Positions 45,896 to 55,323 are shown, counted from the stretch's first letter. The stretch: 64,000 nt of DNA from an uncultured bacterium (GCA_902763805.1 CACWTN010000008.1:26047-90046), one strand, 5' to 3'. Numbers and translations: made by a program. Notes: generated by a model not told the origin, from the letters alone.

Positions 45896-45976
45896 ATCAT
45901 CTTCTCTTATGATTGCTTATCATTTAAAACTACTATATAATATACATATATAATACAACAAATAAAGAGAGAATTC

Positions 45977-46819
45977 ATGGCAGGAAGTTTTCGTAATAAA
46001 AATGATGATTCTATAGATATAAGCGAGTTGGCATCATTAAATGAAGATATATCAGATGATTTTTTGGATCAGCTTCAGGATAAGCTGACCATGGATGCAA
46101 GCTCCTTTACAAAAGAAGCCGCTGATGACTCTACTTTATTTGAAGAACCTGAAGCTCCTGCGGAGGAAACTCCTGAGAAACAGGAGACGGAAACTCCTAC
46201 TCCTGAACCTGTACAGCCCGTAGAAGCGGAAGAAAAAAAAGAAGAAGTTCAGGTTAATCAGTCTTTTGACGATAACTTTATTAAGAAATACAAGGCAAAA
46301 CTTAATAAGAAAGCACAGGCATCTCTGCAAAGCGGTAATGCCGTAAACGGAACTGTCCCGACTAAATACATGCAGGAACAGGCTGAGGATAATAATGAAC
46401 CAATTGAAAATCTTTCAAACGGGAATATATCTGAGCATCCTCTGACACCTGATCAAAAGAAATATAATGAAAGCTTAGACTTTCTTGACGGAAATATTAA
46501 GTATTCAAAATATGTTATATATATTGATCCAAAAAATGTAGACTTTATTGAAGGTTTAACAGTCAAAGAACGTAAAAATCTTATTAACGGTATACTTAGA
46601 CAACAGGATGATATTTCTATTACAAAACAAAGATTTGCAATTATTCAAACTGTTATAAGACAGGTTGTTATTGCTATTCTGACGATTTCAATATCGGTGC
46701 CCATAGTCTACTATGTGATTAATGCATCTTTGGAAGCAACAATTGATAACCACAGACGTTCACAAACTAATTGGCAGACTTTGTATAAAGAACACGGTAA
46801 AATTAAGCAAAATTTTTAA
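45977..46819 (+). CDS. Hypothetical membrane-anchored protein
   Basis: This 280-residue protein has a long acidic, Pro/Glu-rich disordered N-terminal region (about 1-110), a soluble middle (ILRQQDDISITKQRFAIIQ) and one C-terminal hydrophobic helix (about 224-247) followed by a basic tail. It is probably tail-anchored in the inner membrane, facing the cytoplasm. The family is not recognised. AAAGAGAG precedes the ATG, with TATAAT upstream. Its end overlaps the convergent gene by 4 nt. Confidence 0.75.
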   Translation: MAGSFRNKNDDSIDISELASLNEDISDDFLDQLQDKLTMDASSFTKEAADDSTLFEEPEAPAEETPEKQETETPTPEPVQPVEAEEKKEEVQVNQSFDDNFIKKYKAKLNKKAQASLQSGNAVNGTVPTKYMQEQAEDNNEPIENLSNGNISEHPLTPDQKKYNESLDFLDGNIKYSKYVIYIDPKNVDFIEGLTVKERKNLINGILRQQDDISITKQRFAIIQTVIRQVVIAILTISISVPIVYYVINASLEATIDNHRRSQTNWQTLYKEHGKIKQNF

Positions 46820-47586
46820 GCAGCTTCCGAATAGTTTTTATTTTGTATTGCGTTTGGCTTCATTTCAATATGTTTTGCTTGTTCTGTTTTGCGGTTTTTC
46901 TTTGCATTATCGTAAATTGCTTGTCCGACGGCTTCTCCTGCTGTCCAGCTTCCTATTGATGCAGCTGCAAACCCTATGCCTTTCACGATTTTTGGAGCAT
47001 GTTTAAAAATATGTTTGTTCATAAATGTTGTTGTAGTACAGAAGTCTTTTATTGCCTTTTCTGTTTCTTCTGTATAGAACGGTAATTTTTTATATAAAGC
47101 TTCTCTTGGAGTTATTTCATATTTTCCGTTTTTATATGTTGTTTTAGAAAGACCGAAGAAATTTTTTGCTCCTGTTTCACCGGCTACCATTGTGCAAAAA
47201 GCGAGTCCGCCGGTTATTGCTTCTTCTTCTTTGTTCTTAGCATATATTATTTTTATACTTTCAGTTGCTCCGATAAGCGGGTTTATATGATTCATTGTAA
47301 ATCTTGTTATTTTTCCCGCAGTTTCCAGTGCCTTTTCTGATTTTAAGAATTCTTCCAAAGCTTTTTCTTTAGCCGTAACTTTTGCTGCCAGTGATACATT
47401 TGATGATTCTTTTGCAATATTTGCAGCTCCCTCAACAACTTTTGCACCTTGTCCGACAGCAATATCATAATCCATTACGCTCACAATGGCATTATTACTC
47501 GTAACTCCTTTATTTACCCTTCTCGGGGCAAATATGGAACCTGATGCCATAAACGGTAAAAATGCTGTTAATGCTGTCGCTGACAT
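46816..47586 (-). CDS. Hypothetical Ala-rich protein with GCAA-box promoter
   Basis: This 256-residue protein has weakly hydrophobic helices (about 1-20, 95-115, 125-140, 200-225) separated by Lys-rich stretches. I do not recognise the family; pore-forming or glycine-zipper-like helices (IGFAAASIGSWTAGEAVGQAI) are seen near the C-terminus. It stands alone. The upstream element at 47617-47650 matches that of the EF-hand gene at 57113 and of 5913. Confidence 0.7.
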   Translation of the reverse strand: MSATALTAFLPFMASGSIFAPRRVNKGVTSNNAIVSVMDYDIAVGQGAKVVEGAANIAKESSNVSLAAKVTAKEKALEEFLKSEKALETAGKITRFTMNHINPLIGATESIKIIYAKNKEEEAITGGLAFCTMVAGETGAKNFFGLSKTTYKNGKYEITPREALYKKLPFYTEETEKAIKDFCTTTTFMNKHIFKHAPKIVKGIGFAAASIGSWTAGEAVGQAIYDNAKKNRKTEQAKHIEMKPNAIQNKNYSEAA

Positions 47587-47616
47587 AATAAACCTTTACA
47601 CACTAAAATGCTTACA

Positions 47617-47650
47617 TTTATATAAAGTATTTTTGTAAACAGAATTTGCC
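47617..47650 (-). promoter_or_regulatory. GCAA-box promoter-like element
   Basis: On the minus strand GGCAAATTCT is followed exactly 22 nt after GGCA by TATATAAA, 30 nt upstream of the ATG. TGTAACA lies further upstream. The same order and spacing occur at 57052-57087. Confidence 0.5.
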
Positions 47651-47687
47651 AATAACTTAAAAAATGTTACAAAAATTAATACATTAA

Positions 47688-47722
47688 AAAACGACCTTAT
47701 CTATTTTAGATAAGGTCGTTTT
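47688..47722 (-). terminator. Intrinsic terminator of fba
   Basis: A perfect 15-bp stem (47688-47702 with 47708-47722) has a 5-nt loop and a T-rich continuation on the minus strand, 20 nt after the fba stop. Confidence 0.88.
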
Positions 47723-47742
47723 ATTAAAGATTAAAAATCTTA

Positions 47743-48702
47743 TTAGTCGTCAGCATGACCTGCAGTACCTAAAACGTCACGCATTTTGTGCATAACCATT
47801 TCTTTAACAGCTGTTCTTCCCGGTCCCATATATTCTCTCGGGTCGAATTTTTCAGGATGTTCCATAAAGAATTCTCTGATTGTTGAAGTCATAGCTAATC
47901 TTAAGTCTGTATCAATGTTAATCTTAGCAACACCATGCTTAGAAGCATAGTTAAGCATATCTTCCGGAACACCTTGTGCATCAGGTAAGTTACCGCCGAA
48001 TTTATTACATTTAGCAACAAATTCAGCAGGAACTGATGAAGAACCGTGAAGAACGATTGGGTAATCACCGAAACCAGCTTCTTTAAGAGCATCTTTAATT
48101 TCTTTAAGTCTTTCAAAGTCTAATTTAGCTTCGCCTTTGAATTTGTAAGCACCGTGAGAAGTACCGATAGCAATTGCTAATGAGTCGCAGCCTGTTTGTT
48201 TAACGAATTCAACTGCTTCTCTTACGTTAGTATATTTAGCATCCTTATCAGAAACTTTAACGTCATCTTCAACACCTGCCAATTTACCGAGTTCAGCTTC
48301 AACTGAAACTCCTCTTTCGTGAGCGTATTCAACAACTTTCTTAGTTACTGCTACGTTTTCTTCAAACGGGAATCTTGAACCGTCTATCATAACTGATGAG
48401 AAACCGCCGTCGATACAAGCTTTACAAATTTCAAAATCAGCACCGTGGTCTAAGTGAAGTGCGATAGGAATTGTAGTTGTAGCAAGAGCTGCTTCTACTA
48501 ATTTAATAAGATAAGTTTGGTTTGCATATTTTCTAGCGCCTGCTGAAACCTGAAGAATAATTGGTGATCTTGTTTCTTCAGCAGCTTCTGCAATACCTTG
48601 TAAAATTTCCATGTTGTTAACATTGTAAGCACCGATAGCGTATCCGCCTGCTAATGCTTTACGGAACATTTCGCCTGTTCCAACTAATTTTCTTTCACTC
48701 AT
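47743..48702 (-). CDS. fba: Class II fructose-bisphosphate aldolase
   Basis: This 319-residue Zn-dependent aldolase acts in glycolysis and gluconeogenesis. Zn and catalytic residues are visible in ALHLDHGAD, EAELGKLAG, IGTSHGAYK and VLHGSSSVP. The length matches the bacterial class II form. GAAGGAG precedes the ATG. Glycolytic use fits a fermentative gut lifestyle. It is monocistronic, with its own terminator. Confidence 0.95.
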   Translation of the reverse strand: MSERKLVGTGEMFRKALAGGYAIGAYNVNNMEILQGIAEAAEETRSPIILQVSAGARKYANQTYLIKLVEAALATTTIPIALHLDHGADFEICKACIDGGFSSVMIDGSRFPFEENVAVTKKVVEYAHERGVSVEAELGKLAGVEDDVKVSDKDAKYTNVREAVEFVKQTGCDSLAIAIGTSHGAYKFKGEAKLDFERLKEIKDALKEAGFGDYPIVLHGSSSVPAEFVAKCNKFGGNLPDAQGVPEDMLNYASKHGVAKINIDTDLRLAMTSTIREFFMEHPEKFDPREYMGPGRTAVKEMVMHKMRDVLGTAGHADD

Positions 48703-48720
48703 GTTGAGTTCTCCTTCTTT

Positions 48721-48740
48721 TTATTACAACGAGGTAATAA
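48721..48740. repeat. Inverted repeat upstream of fba
   Basis: TTATTAC and GTAATAA flank a 6-nt spacer 18 nt upstream of the fba start codon. A shorter overlapping dyad GAGGT/ACCTC is nested at 48731-48744. It could be an operator or a leader hairpin. Confidence 0.4.
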
Positions 48741-48784
48741 CCTCTATACATGCAAACATTACTACAAACAGGGTGAAAAGTAAA

Positions 48785-49219
48785 CTATTGCTTGTGATAT
48801 TCCAAAACAATCTGTGCTTTTACACTGTCTTTTGAAAAAGAGCGTGGAAGCGGCTGGTAGGGGGCACCTGATTTTACAGCTTGTAATGCTGAAGTATTTG
48901 CATTTGGATAATTTGTTCCAACAATTTGTACTTCTGATATAGAACCATCTCTGTGTACTCTGAATTGTACGGTTATTTCATAATCAACGTTAGCTTTGTA
49001 TGGAGTCCAATGTCTTTGAACTTCTCTCGGAAGATACCTGAAATATTCCGCAAGAGTTTTTATTTCTCTCATTTCAGGTTGTGCAGCCTGTTCGGTTTTT
49101 TGATTATTCTTTATTTTATCTCCAAACGGATTTGTATTAGTGTTCTTCGGCACATATTCAAATGCTGAAACACTTAGTGTTAAGCTGAAAATCGCTAATA
49201 GAATTAAATTCTTTTTCAT
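48785..49219 (-). CDS. Secreted TonB C-terminal-domain protein
   Basis: This 144-residue protein has an N-terminal signal peptide (about 1-19, ending SVSA) and a TonB-C-like domain (about 70-142). Visible marks are the YEITVQFRVHRDGSISEVQIVG beta-strand pair and the final AQIVLEYH. The full TonB membrane anchor and Pro-rich spacer are lacking, so it may work as a periplasmic adaptor rather than an energy transducer. Partner receptors are not in this window. Confidence 0.8.
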   Translation of the reverse strand: MKKNLILLAIFSLTLSVSAFEYVPKNTNTNPFGDKIKNNQKTEQAAQPEMREIKTLAEYFRYLPREVQRHWTPYKANVDYEITVQFRVHRDGSISEVQIVGTNYPNANTSALQAVKSGAPYQPLPRSFSKDSVKAQIVLEYHKQ

Positions 49220-49287
49220 ATTTATTATTCCCCTTCACCCTACCCCTCTCCCAATGGACGAGGGAATAAAAGTTATATTATTTACCC

Positions 49288-50409
49288 CTATCTGACATAA
49301 ACTCTGGGCAGTCTTACTTTAAGTCTGCAAGTCAGTTCATAGTTAATAGTATGTAATATTTCCGCCCAATTATCAAGGGTTAAATTGTCTTCATCAAGCA
49401 AAGTGATTACATCACCAACGCTTGCATCAATATCACCTAAATCAAACATCATCTGGTCCATCGTGATATTACCGATTTGCTTGATTTTTTTACCGTTAAT
49501 TATTCCTGAAATTTTGTTCGATAAACCTCTTGAAACTCCGTCTGCATAACCTATAGGAATTGTCGCAACTCTTGTTGGTTTATCGGCAATAAATGTATGA
49601 GCGTAGCTTACGCCTTCTCCCGTTTTTACTTCATGAATATTTGTTATTCTGCCTTTTAGTCCCATAATCTGTTTGAGTTTAGGTTTGTAGTTATATTTGG
49701 GAGGTAAATCAGGATAAAGTCCGTATAGTGATATACCCACACGTACCATATTTGATTTAATATCATAGGCAAATGTTGCTGCCGTGTTTTGTATATGTAT
49801 TAACAGTCCTTTTGTATCTATGTTATCTATAACACTGTTCCACCTGTCTATCTGCTTTTTAGCTTCATCAGGTTCTTCTGCGGCGGCAAGGTGAGTAAAT
49901 ACGCCTTCAAATCTTAAATAGTCCGCTTTTCTTACTTTTTCTATGTATTCTAATGCAAGTTCTGAGCGTACTCCAATTCGGTTCATGCCGGTATCAAGCT
50001 TGACGTGAACTCTTGGTTTAATGCCTGTTCTTTCGTAAACATCTTTGCAAGCTTCCAGATGTTCATCGTTAAATATTGAAAATGCAATATCGTTTCTTGC
50101 AGCTGTTTCAACCGCCCAAACAGGGATTGCGCCGACAACCAGAATTGGTGCTTTGATTTTAACATTTCTTAAATCCAAACCTTCATCAACAGACGATACA
50201 CCGAACATATCAACACCTGACGCAAGCATTGTTTGGGCTATCATCTGCGAACCATGCCCGTATGCATCCGCTTTAACTATTCCGAGCATTTTTTTGCCGG
50301 AGGGGATTCCTTTTTTTATCTCAATAATATTTTGAGCAAGGCTTTCCAAATTAATTTCAACCCAAGCATCTTTGTGTGTATTTACGTTTGACTGTCTGAT
50401 GTTTTTCAT
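49288..50409 (-). CDS. alr: Alanine racemase
   Basis: This 373-residue PLP enzyme makes D-alanine for peptidoglycan. The PLP lysine is K46 in VKADAYGHG. The second catalytic base is the Tyr in GVSYAHTF. RVGISLYGLYP and the C-terminal beta domain are complete. It lies 56 nt downstream of miaB on the same strand. Confidence 0.95.
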   Translation of the reverse strand: MKNIRQSNVNTHKDAWVEINLESLAQNIIEIKKGIPSGKKMLGIVKADAYGHGSQMIAQTMLASGVDMFGVSSVDEGLDLRNVKIKAPILVVGAIPVWAVETAARNDIAFSIFNDEHLEACKDVYERTGIKPRVHVKLDTGMNRIGVRSELALEYIEKVRKADYLRFEGVFTHLAAAEEPDEAKKQIDRWNSVIDNIDTKGLLIHIQNTAATFAYDIKSNMVRVGISLYGLYPDLPPKYNYKPKLKQIMGLKGRITNIHEVKTGEGVSYAHTFIADKPTRVATIPIGYADGVSRGLSNKISGIINGKKIKQIGNITMDQMMFDLGDIDASVGDVITLLDEDNLTLDNWAEILHTINYELTCRLKVRLPRVYVR

Positions 50410-50465
50410 ATCTTTCCTTTTATGTCTGCTTAATATTTATCCTCTTTTGCCGGGAATTGCAGATT

Positions 50466-51785
50466 TTATATTAACTCTCCGTTCAGATACCATGTTCTTG
50501 CGTTTGTAATTTTGACGTTTACAAACTCTCCTGTTAAATCTCTGTCGCAGGGTATATGAACAATCTTGTTGTTTCTTGTTCTGCCTGTTATTACCTTGTC
50601 GCCGTTTTTGCGAACTTCAAAATTTTCTATTAAAACTTCCATCTCTCTGCCAAGGTATTTTTTATTTGATTTTAGACAGCAGGCTCTGTTATGTTCATTA
50701 AGTCTTGCAAGACGTTCTGTTTTTACGTCCTCAGGAATGAATAAATCAGTCCATTTTGCGGCAACTGTTCGTTCTCTCGGCGAATATGCAGCAGTATTTG
50801 AGTAATCAAGTTCAAGTTCACTCATAGCTTTTAATGTATTCTTAAACTGTTCTTCCGTTTCACCCGGGAAACCTGCAATAAAATCGCTTGTGATTGTTAC
50901 GTCTTTTACTCTTGAACGCAAATGGTCGCAAATCTTTTTATATGTTGTATAATCATATCTTCTGTTCATTTTCTTTAATACGTAATCGTCACCCGATTGC
51001 ATCGGAATATGAAAATATTCGCAAACTTTGCCGAGCTCAAGAACCGTATCTATTAGTTCATCTGTAATATCCGTAGGATAATTAGTAACAAATCTTATTC
51101 TGAATTTACCCTCTAAAGCGTTTATTTGTCTTAGCAGCCACGACAGATTTTGTCCCTGGGGTAAATCTTTTCCATACGAATCTACGTTTTGTCCTAAGAG
51201 AGTTATCTCTTTAAACCCTTCAGAGAGTGCTTTTTTTACTTCTGCAATTATAAGTTCGGGTTTTCTTGAACGTTCTCTGCCTCTTGTATAAGGAACTATG
51301 CAGTATGTACAGAAATTGTTGCATCCTTCCATAATCGGAACCCACGCATTTATACCTTTTACACGGTTAATCTGTATATCGTTTTCTTCAAAAGGTTTTT
51401 CGTCAACAGAAACAACCCGTTCCCCGTTTTCAATTCTTTTTACAAGGTCAGGAAGTTCATAAAGTCTTTGCGTGCCTAAGACTATATCTACATACGGAGC
51501 TCTCTTAATTACATTTACCCCTCCTTGTTGGGCAACGCAGCCTGCAAAAACAATTTTTAAATCAGGTCTTGTTTGTTTCCATTTGCCCCAGACACCAATT
51601 TGACTATATGCTTTATCTTCCGATAACTGTCGTATTGAACATGTATTAATAATAAGCATATCTGCTTCTTTTGGATTTTCTGTCTGTGAATACCCGATAT
51701 GTTCAAGCATTCCGTACATTCTCTCGGCGTCTGATTTATTCATTTGACAGCCAAGTGTTTCTATATAAACTTTTTTATTTTCCAT
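50466..51785 (-). CDS. miaB: tRNA-2-methylthio-N6-dimethylallyladenosine synthase
   Basis: This 439-residue radical-SAM enzyme methylthiolates i6A37. The N-terminal cluster cysteines lie in ETLGCQMNKSD, INTCSIR and FAGCVAQQ. The radical-SAM motif is CNNFCTYCIVPYTRGRE. A C-terminal TRAM domain is present. It lies upstream of alr and is separate from its paralogue mtaB at 31402. Confidence 0.95.
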   Translation of the reverse strand: MENKKVYIETLGCQMNKSDAERMYGMLEHIGYSQTENPKEADMLIINTCSIRQLSEDKAYSQIGVWGKWKQTRPDLKIVFAGCVAQQGGVNVIKRAPYVDIVLGTQRLYELPDLVKRIENGERVVSVDEKPFEENDIQINRVKGINAWVPIMEGCNNFCTYCIVPYTRGRERSRKPELIIAEVKKALSEGFKEITLLGQNVDSYGKDLPQGQNLSWLLRQINALEGKFRIRFVTNYPTDITDELIDTVLELGKVCEYFHIPMQSGDDYVLKKMNRRYDYTTYKKICDHLRSRVKDVTITSDFIAGFPGETEEQFKNTLKAMSELELDYSNTAAYSPRERTVAAKWTDLFIPEDVKTERLARLNEHNRACCLKSNKKYLGREMEVLIENFEVRKNGDKVITGRTRNNKIVHIPCDRDLTGEFVNVKITNARTWYLNGELI

Positions 51786-51817
51786 TTACATTACTCCCTT
51801 GTTTTATTTTAATACAA

Positions 51818-51853
51818 AAAAGACGGGCAGACTATTCAGCCTGCCCGTCTTTT
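51818..51853 (-). terminator. Intrinsic terminator of the secreted-protein gene
   Basis: AAAAGACGGGCAG pairs with CTGCCCGTCTTTT around a 10-nt loop, with a T run following on the minus strand. It is 16 nt after the stop at 51870. Confidence 0.88.
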
Positions 51854-51869
51854 AAATTATAAACTTTTA

Positions 51870-52592
51870 TTATTTACAGATGGAAATTTCTTCTAACAGA
51901 ATTGCATAAACGGTTTCACCCTTTTTAGCTTTGTAGTGGCAGCCGGGGGTTAATACACCGACCAGAAAACCGACGCCGCAACCTACTGATACACCGGCAG
52001 CTATACCTGTACCGATTTTAGCAGGGGTTGGGATAAAACCAAATCCGACACCTGCGCCGGTTCCAATTATACCAAGTGTTAATGTTGAAACCGCAACCTT
52101 ACCGAATGTTGTCCATGGACCTTCTTTCAGTTTGTAATCTTTGGTAAATGGTTTAGCTTTGATATCAATACAAGTGTTGTCAGGGAAAACTATCTTGTTA
52201 AATATTAGGCTTACACGTGCATTCCTGTTAAGCCATTTCGGTTTTTCAATTTTTGTAACGGTTGCAACAAATTTTGTTCCTGCGGGAAACAGCAGTGTGC
52301 CTTCTGTTGTGTACAATGCTTCGGGAACCTGAAAATTAACCGTGTCACCGGCATTAGCTTTCTTTGAATAGAATTTTTCATCAAATTTAAACAAAAGAAC
52401 ATTTCCTTGTTCAATTGTTTTTTTAGTTGTTTTAATTGTAACTAAGTTACACGGTGCTTTTTTATGAACATCAAGATGTTCTACTGCGAGCGTTTTATCG
52501 GCACATTTATTGCAGTCAGCCGCAAGTGCCGGCGTAATGTTCAGACCTGCAAATGAAATAATACAAATCAGTGATAGTAATTTCTTATACAT
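51870..52592 (-). CDS. Secreted/envelope protein, unknown function
   Basis: This 240-residue protein starts with a signal peptide (about 1-24, ending ALA-A). The mature part has four early or paired cysteines (CNKCADK, and C48), a beta-rich domain, and a Gly-rich hydrophobic stretch (about 170-212) with repeated GxGxGxG. The C-terminus has CHYKAKKGETVYAIL. The overall shape is like periplasmic surface-stabilising proteins, but I do not recognise it. A TATATAAAT element and an AGAGTTATACTCT palindrome lie upstream. Confidence 0.72.
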   Translation of the reverse strand: MYKKLLSLICIISFAGLNITPALAADCNKCADKTLAVEHLDVHKKAPCNLVTIKTTKKTIEQGNVLLFKFDEKFYSKKANAGDTVNFQVPEALYTTEGTLLFPAGTKFVATVTKIEKPKWLNRNARVSLIFNKIVFPDNTCIDIKAKPFTKDYKLKEGPWTTFGKVAVSTLTLGIIGTGAGVGFGFIPTPAKIGTGIAAGVSVGCGVGFLVGVLTPGCHYKAKKGETVYAILLEEISICK

Positions 52593-52646
52593 TTTATACT
52601 CCTATTTATATAAAGAGTATAACTCTATTTTTGATGTTTCGCAAGA

Positions 52647-53057
52647 CTATGCAATATAATCCAGTATTGCTCCGCCGATTTCTTCGTTTGGGTCAAAATA
52701 AGCATCTTTCGGGGGATTAATGGAGTTTTGTATAAGCATTTTTACTAAAGGTCCAAAAGCATCAGGAATTTTTGTTTTTCTGTATATTCCGGCTAAAAAT
52801 GTTTGTATATTGGGTGATTTCGTATTGTTGTATTTTGAAAGTTCAGGATATATATCGTTAACTTTTTCTTTTTCAACTCCGTTATCAAGCATTAGGTTCA
52901 GTATAAATAAATCTTCAATTACCTGTTCTTCGTTTTTAGGGTTTTTAAGTTCATCTTTAATTACCTGTATCTGTTTATCGCCTTCTGTAGCACGTACATA
53001 TACACTTTTATCAAATGTGCAGTAATTGTTTATTTGATTTGGATACGATACAGTCAT
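52647..53057 (-). CDS. Hypothetical protein downstream of prepilin peptidase
   Basis: This 136-residue acidic, soluble, helical protein has no signal peptide. A polar N-terminal lead (MTVSYPNQINNYCTFDKSVYVRA) precedes a compact helical part resembling a single HEAT-like or TPR-like unit. The family is not recognised. It begins 9 nt after pilD, so it should be in the sigma factor-pilD transcript. Confidence 0.7.
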   Translation of the reverse strand: MTVSYPNQINNYCTFDKSVYVRATEGDKQIQVIKDELKNPKNEEQVIEDLFILNLMLDNGVEKEKVNDIYPELSKYNNTKSPNIQTFLAGIYRKTKIPDAFGPLVKMLIQNSINPPKDAYFDPNEEIGGAILDYIA

Positions 53058-53066
53058 TGATTTTCC

Positions 53067-53966
53067 TTAAATAAATATATAATAAGCTGCTGCCAGTGCC
53101 AGCGCCGGTACGTAAGGAAGATAATTCCCTCCGTCAGATTTTTTAATCCCTTTCAGTACAAAATATATGAGCATAATACCTGTTACGGCGATTGCAGACA
53201 GTGTCCACCAGTTTTGCCAGGCTCTGTAAAATACAAGCAGAGAGATAGTAAAAAGGATTGCAAATATACAGGTTTGTTTGTCGTTTGCTTTATATTTGTT
53301 GTAAAGAAATACCGGCAGAACAAATAACATTGATACGCAAAGACTTAACAGAAGAACTCTTACAATGGTGAAAATTCCGAATATTGCGCCTAAAGCTCCT
53401 GCAACATAGGTATCTGCCTCGCCCATGGCTCTTTTCTTTGCAACAATAAATCCTGAGCGTGCAATTATTTCCATTATTAATACTCCTGCAACCATACCCA
53501 GAGCGGAGCAGAGTATTCCGTATTTTCCTGCGGTTATGCCTGCAAATATCAGACCGCTGATACCTGCTGCTATAGCAATATTACAGTCAACAAGCTTTTC
53601 TTTTATATCTGTAACGGTCATAATCAGAAGACATGAAAGCCAAAACATTACAAACAGCGTTGTGTAGCTGAGTCCATACCATCTGAATGCCATTCCGAAA
53701 AGTATCATTGTCAAAATTTCTATAATCGGGTATTGAATGCTGATTTTTTCTTTACAGAAGTAGCATTTCCCTCTTAACATAATGTATGATAAAACAGGAA
53801 TATTGTGCCACCAGAACAGCTTATGTCCGCATTTCGGACATTTTGACGGCGGAAAAACGATGCTTTCACCTGACAGAGAACGCAATATTACAACATTATA
53901 AAAACTCCCCAGGCAAAGTCCCAAAATACATATCCATATCATTAAATAAGTATTCAAGTCTATCAT
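53067..53966 (-). CDS. pilD: Prepilin peptidase (A24 family)
   Basis: This 299-residue inner-membrane aspartic protease has the N-terminal methyltransferase-type zinc domain (C43, C46, C68 and C71 in CPKC and CYFC) and about eight helices. The first catalytic Asp is in TVTDIKEKLVD. The second would be in AMGEAD, which differs from the canonical GxGD by Ala at the second Gly. It would process type IV pilins or competence pseudopilins. It overlaps the sigma-factor gene by 4 nt (ATGA). Confidence 0.88.
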   Translation of the reverse strand: MIDLNTYLMIWICILGLCLGSFYNVVILRSLSGESIVFPPSKCPKCGHKLFWWHNIPVLSYIMLRGKCYFCKEKISIQYPIIEILTMILFGMAFRWYGLSYTTLFVMFWLSCLLIMTVTDIKEKLVDCNIAIAAGISGLIFAGITAGKYGILCSALGMVAGVLIMEIIARSGFIVAKKRAMGEADTYVAGALGAIFGIFTIVRVLLLSLCVSMLFVLPVFLYNKYKANDKQTCIFAILFTISLLVFYRAWQNWWTLSAIAVTGIMLIYFVLKGIKKSDGGNYLPYVPALALAAAYYIFI

Positions 53967-54775
53967 AATAACTCCATCAGAGATGAACCAAGCTGAGAAT
54001 CTGCTATCATAGTATGTAAAAGTTCAAAAGCTTTTTTTAGTTTTCTTGAAACCTGCATTTGTGAAAGGTTTGTTTTTTCCGCAATTTCTTTCTGACTTAA
54101 ATCCTGATAATAATACAGCTCTACTAATTTTCTGAACTCTTTTGGCAGCCTGACGATTACAAGCTCTATAATTAATCTTGCATCCTCAAGATCAGCTTTT
54201 TCTTTGTAATTTTCGTTGGAAATAACTTCTTCATACCCCAGATTATTTGCATCTGCACGGTACATATCATCAAGTGACACAGTGGTTTTTCTTCTGTCTG
54301 CCTGAAGTGCAAAATCTACGTCTTTTTTAGACACATTCAAAGCGTCTGCAACATATTCGTTTGTTAAATCATTCAATTCTTCTGCCGTCAGTGTTGATAT
54401 AAATGAGTTGATACGGAAAGAAAGCTCCTGTATGTGCCTAGGAACTTTAATCGTATTCATTTTATCCCTGATATAATGCTTCATCTCTCCGATGATTAAA
54501 CTACCGGCATAGTATTTAAAATTACTGTTAATCTCAGGTATAAAACTGTCAATTGCTTTTAATAACCCTATGGAACCCGCCTGAACAAGGTCATCAATAG
54601 GGTCGTACGCACGTCTTGCTATCGTTCTTGCTATTCTTTTTACGATAGGGAGCATTCTTGAAACAATAAGAGCCTTTGCTTTGGATTTTTCTTTTTGATT
54701 TTCAGCAGAACGATAGCAGCTTAGCCACTCTCCTATATGTTCGTACATCATTTGTTCTGTCTGTTTATCCTGCAA
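53963..54775 (-). CDS. RNA polymerase sigma factor, SigF/SigB type
   Basis: This group 3 sigma-70 family protein has about 270 residues. Region 2 carries YDPIDDLVQAGSIGLLKAID and the -10-recognition block GEMKHYIRDKMNTIKVPRHIQEL, typical of SigF/SigB rather than FliA. Regions 3 and 4 follow with a helix-turn-helix LSQKEIAEKTNLSQMQVSRKLKKA. The start is uncertain: a TTG at 54775 has GGTGGAG 9 nt upstream, while GTGs at 54793/54790 lack one. Cyanobacterial SigF controls pilus and motility genes, which fits its overlap with pilD. No anti-sigma gene is adjacent. Confidence 0.9.
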   Translation of the reverse strand: MQDKQTEQMMYEHIGEWLSCYRSAENQKEKSKAKALIVSRMLPIVKRIARTIARRAYDPIDDLVQAGSIGLLKAIDSFIPEINSNFKYYAGSLIIGEMKHYIRDKMNTIKVPRHIQELSFRINSFISTLTAEELNDLTNEYVADALNVSKKDVDFALQADRRKTTVSLDDMYRADANNLGYEEVISNENYKEKADLEDARLIIELVIVRLPKEFRKLVELYYYQDLSQKEIAEKTNLSQMQVSRKLKKAFELLHTMIADSQLGSSLMELL

Positions 54776-54831
54776 TTTAGCTGTCTCCACCACTCTATCT
54801 TATCATGAGTTTTAAGTGTTAGCAATTTAAT

Positions 54832-55323
54832 TTATTTTGCGTTATCGAAGATAACTTTTTTTGCCTGTTGAAGTTCCGCTTTAAGCCTGTCATTATACCG
54901 CTGCTTCAGCTCATCAAGCTTCATCTGGGCTTCTTCAATCTCAGCTTTCATAAAGTCAAGTAATGATGGTTCTATTTCTTCCAGATTTTTTGCATATTTT
55001 TTTGTCCCTTCAACAACAAGGTATGCATTTTGTACGTTATTAATTTTTTCATTCGGGCCGCCGAATACTCGTTTTCCGTTTATTTTTGTGTATGTATAAT
55101 CAGGTCGTCTTTTATCTATATCTATTTTAAAGTTGTCAAGCTTTTTTGATTCGCTTATTCTTGCGACGCTGTCAAGAAAATCTTTTACGTAATTCATATC
55201 TTTCATTATTGTGGAGTTTGAATCTTTTTCGATTAATTCGAAGCCTTCTTTCAAGGCTGTAGTAGGCTTAATAGTTGCACGAAAATTAGTGCTGTTTATT
55301 GCGTTGATTGGGCTGATTAACAT
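54832..55323 (-). CDS. Hypothetical protein with N-terminal NFRA motif
   Basis: This 163-residue soluble, charged, helical protein carries ISPINAINSTNFRA at residues 3-16, combining the ISPI seen in the 39186-40210 pair with the aromatic-Arg-small motif of other hypotheticals here. The C-terminal half is a coiled coil (about 115-160, EAQMKLDELKQRYNDRLKAEL). It starts 14 nt after the MlaE permease gene and ends 56 nt before the likely sigma-factor start. No domain is recognised. Confidence 0.72.
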   Translation of the reverse strand: MLISPINAINSTNFRATIKPTTALKEGFELIEKDSNSTIMKDMNYVKDFLDSVARISESKKLDNFKIDIDKRRPDYTYTKINGKRVFGGPNEKINNVQNAYLVVEGTKKYAKNLEEIEPSLLDFMKAEIEEAQMKLDELKQRYNDRLKAELQQAKKVIFDNAK

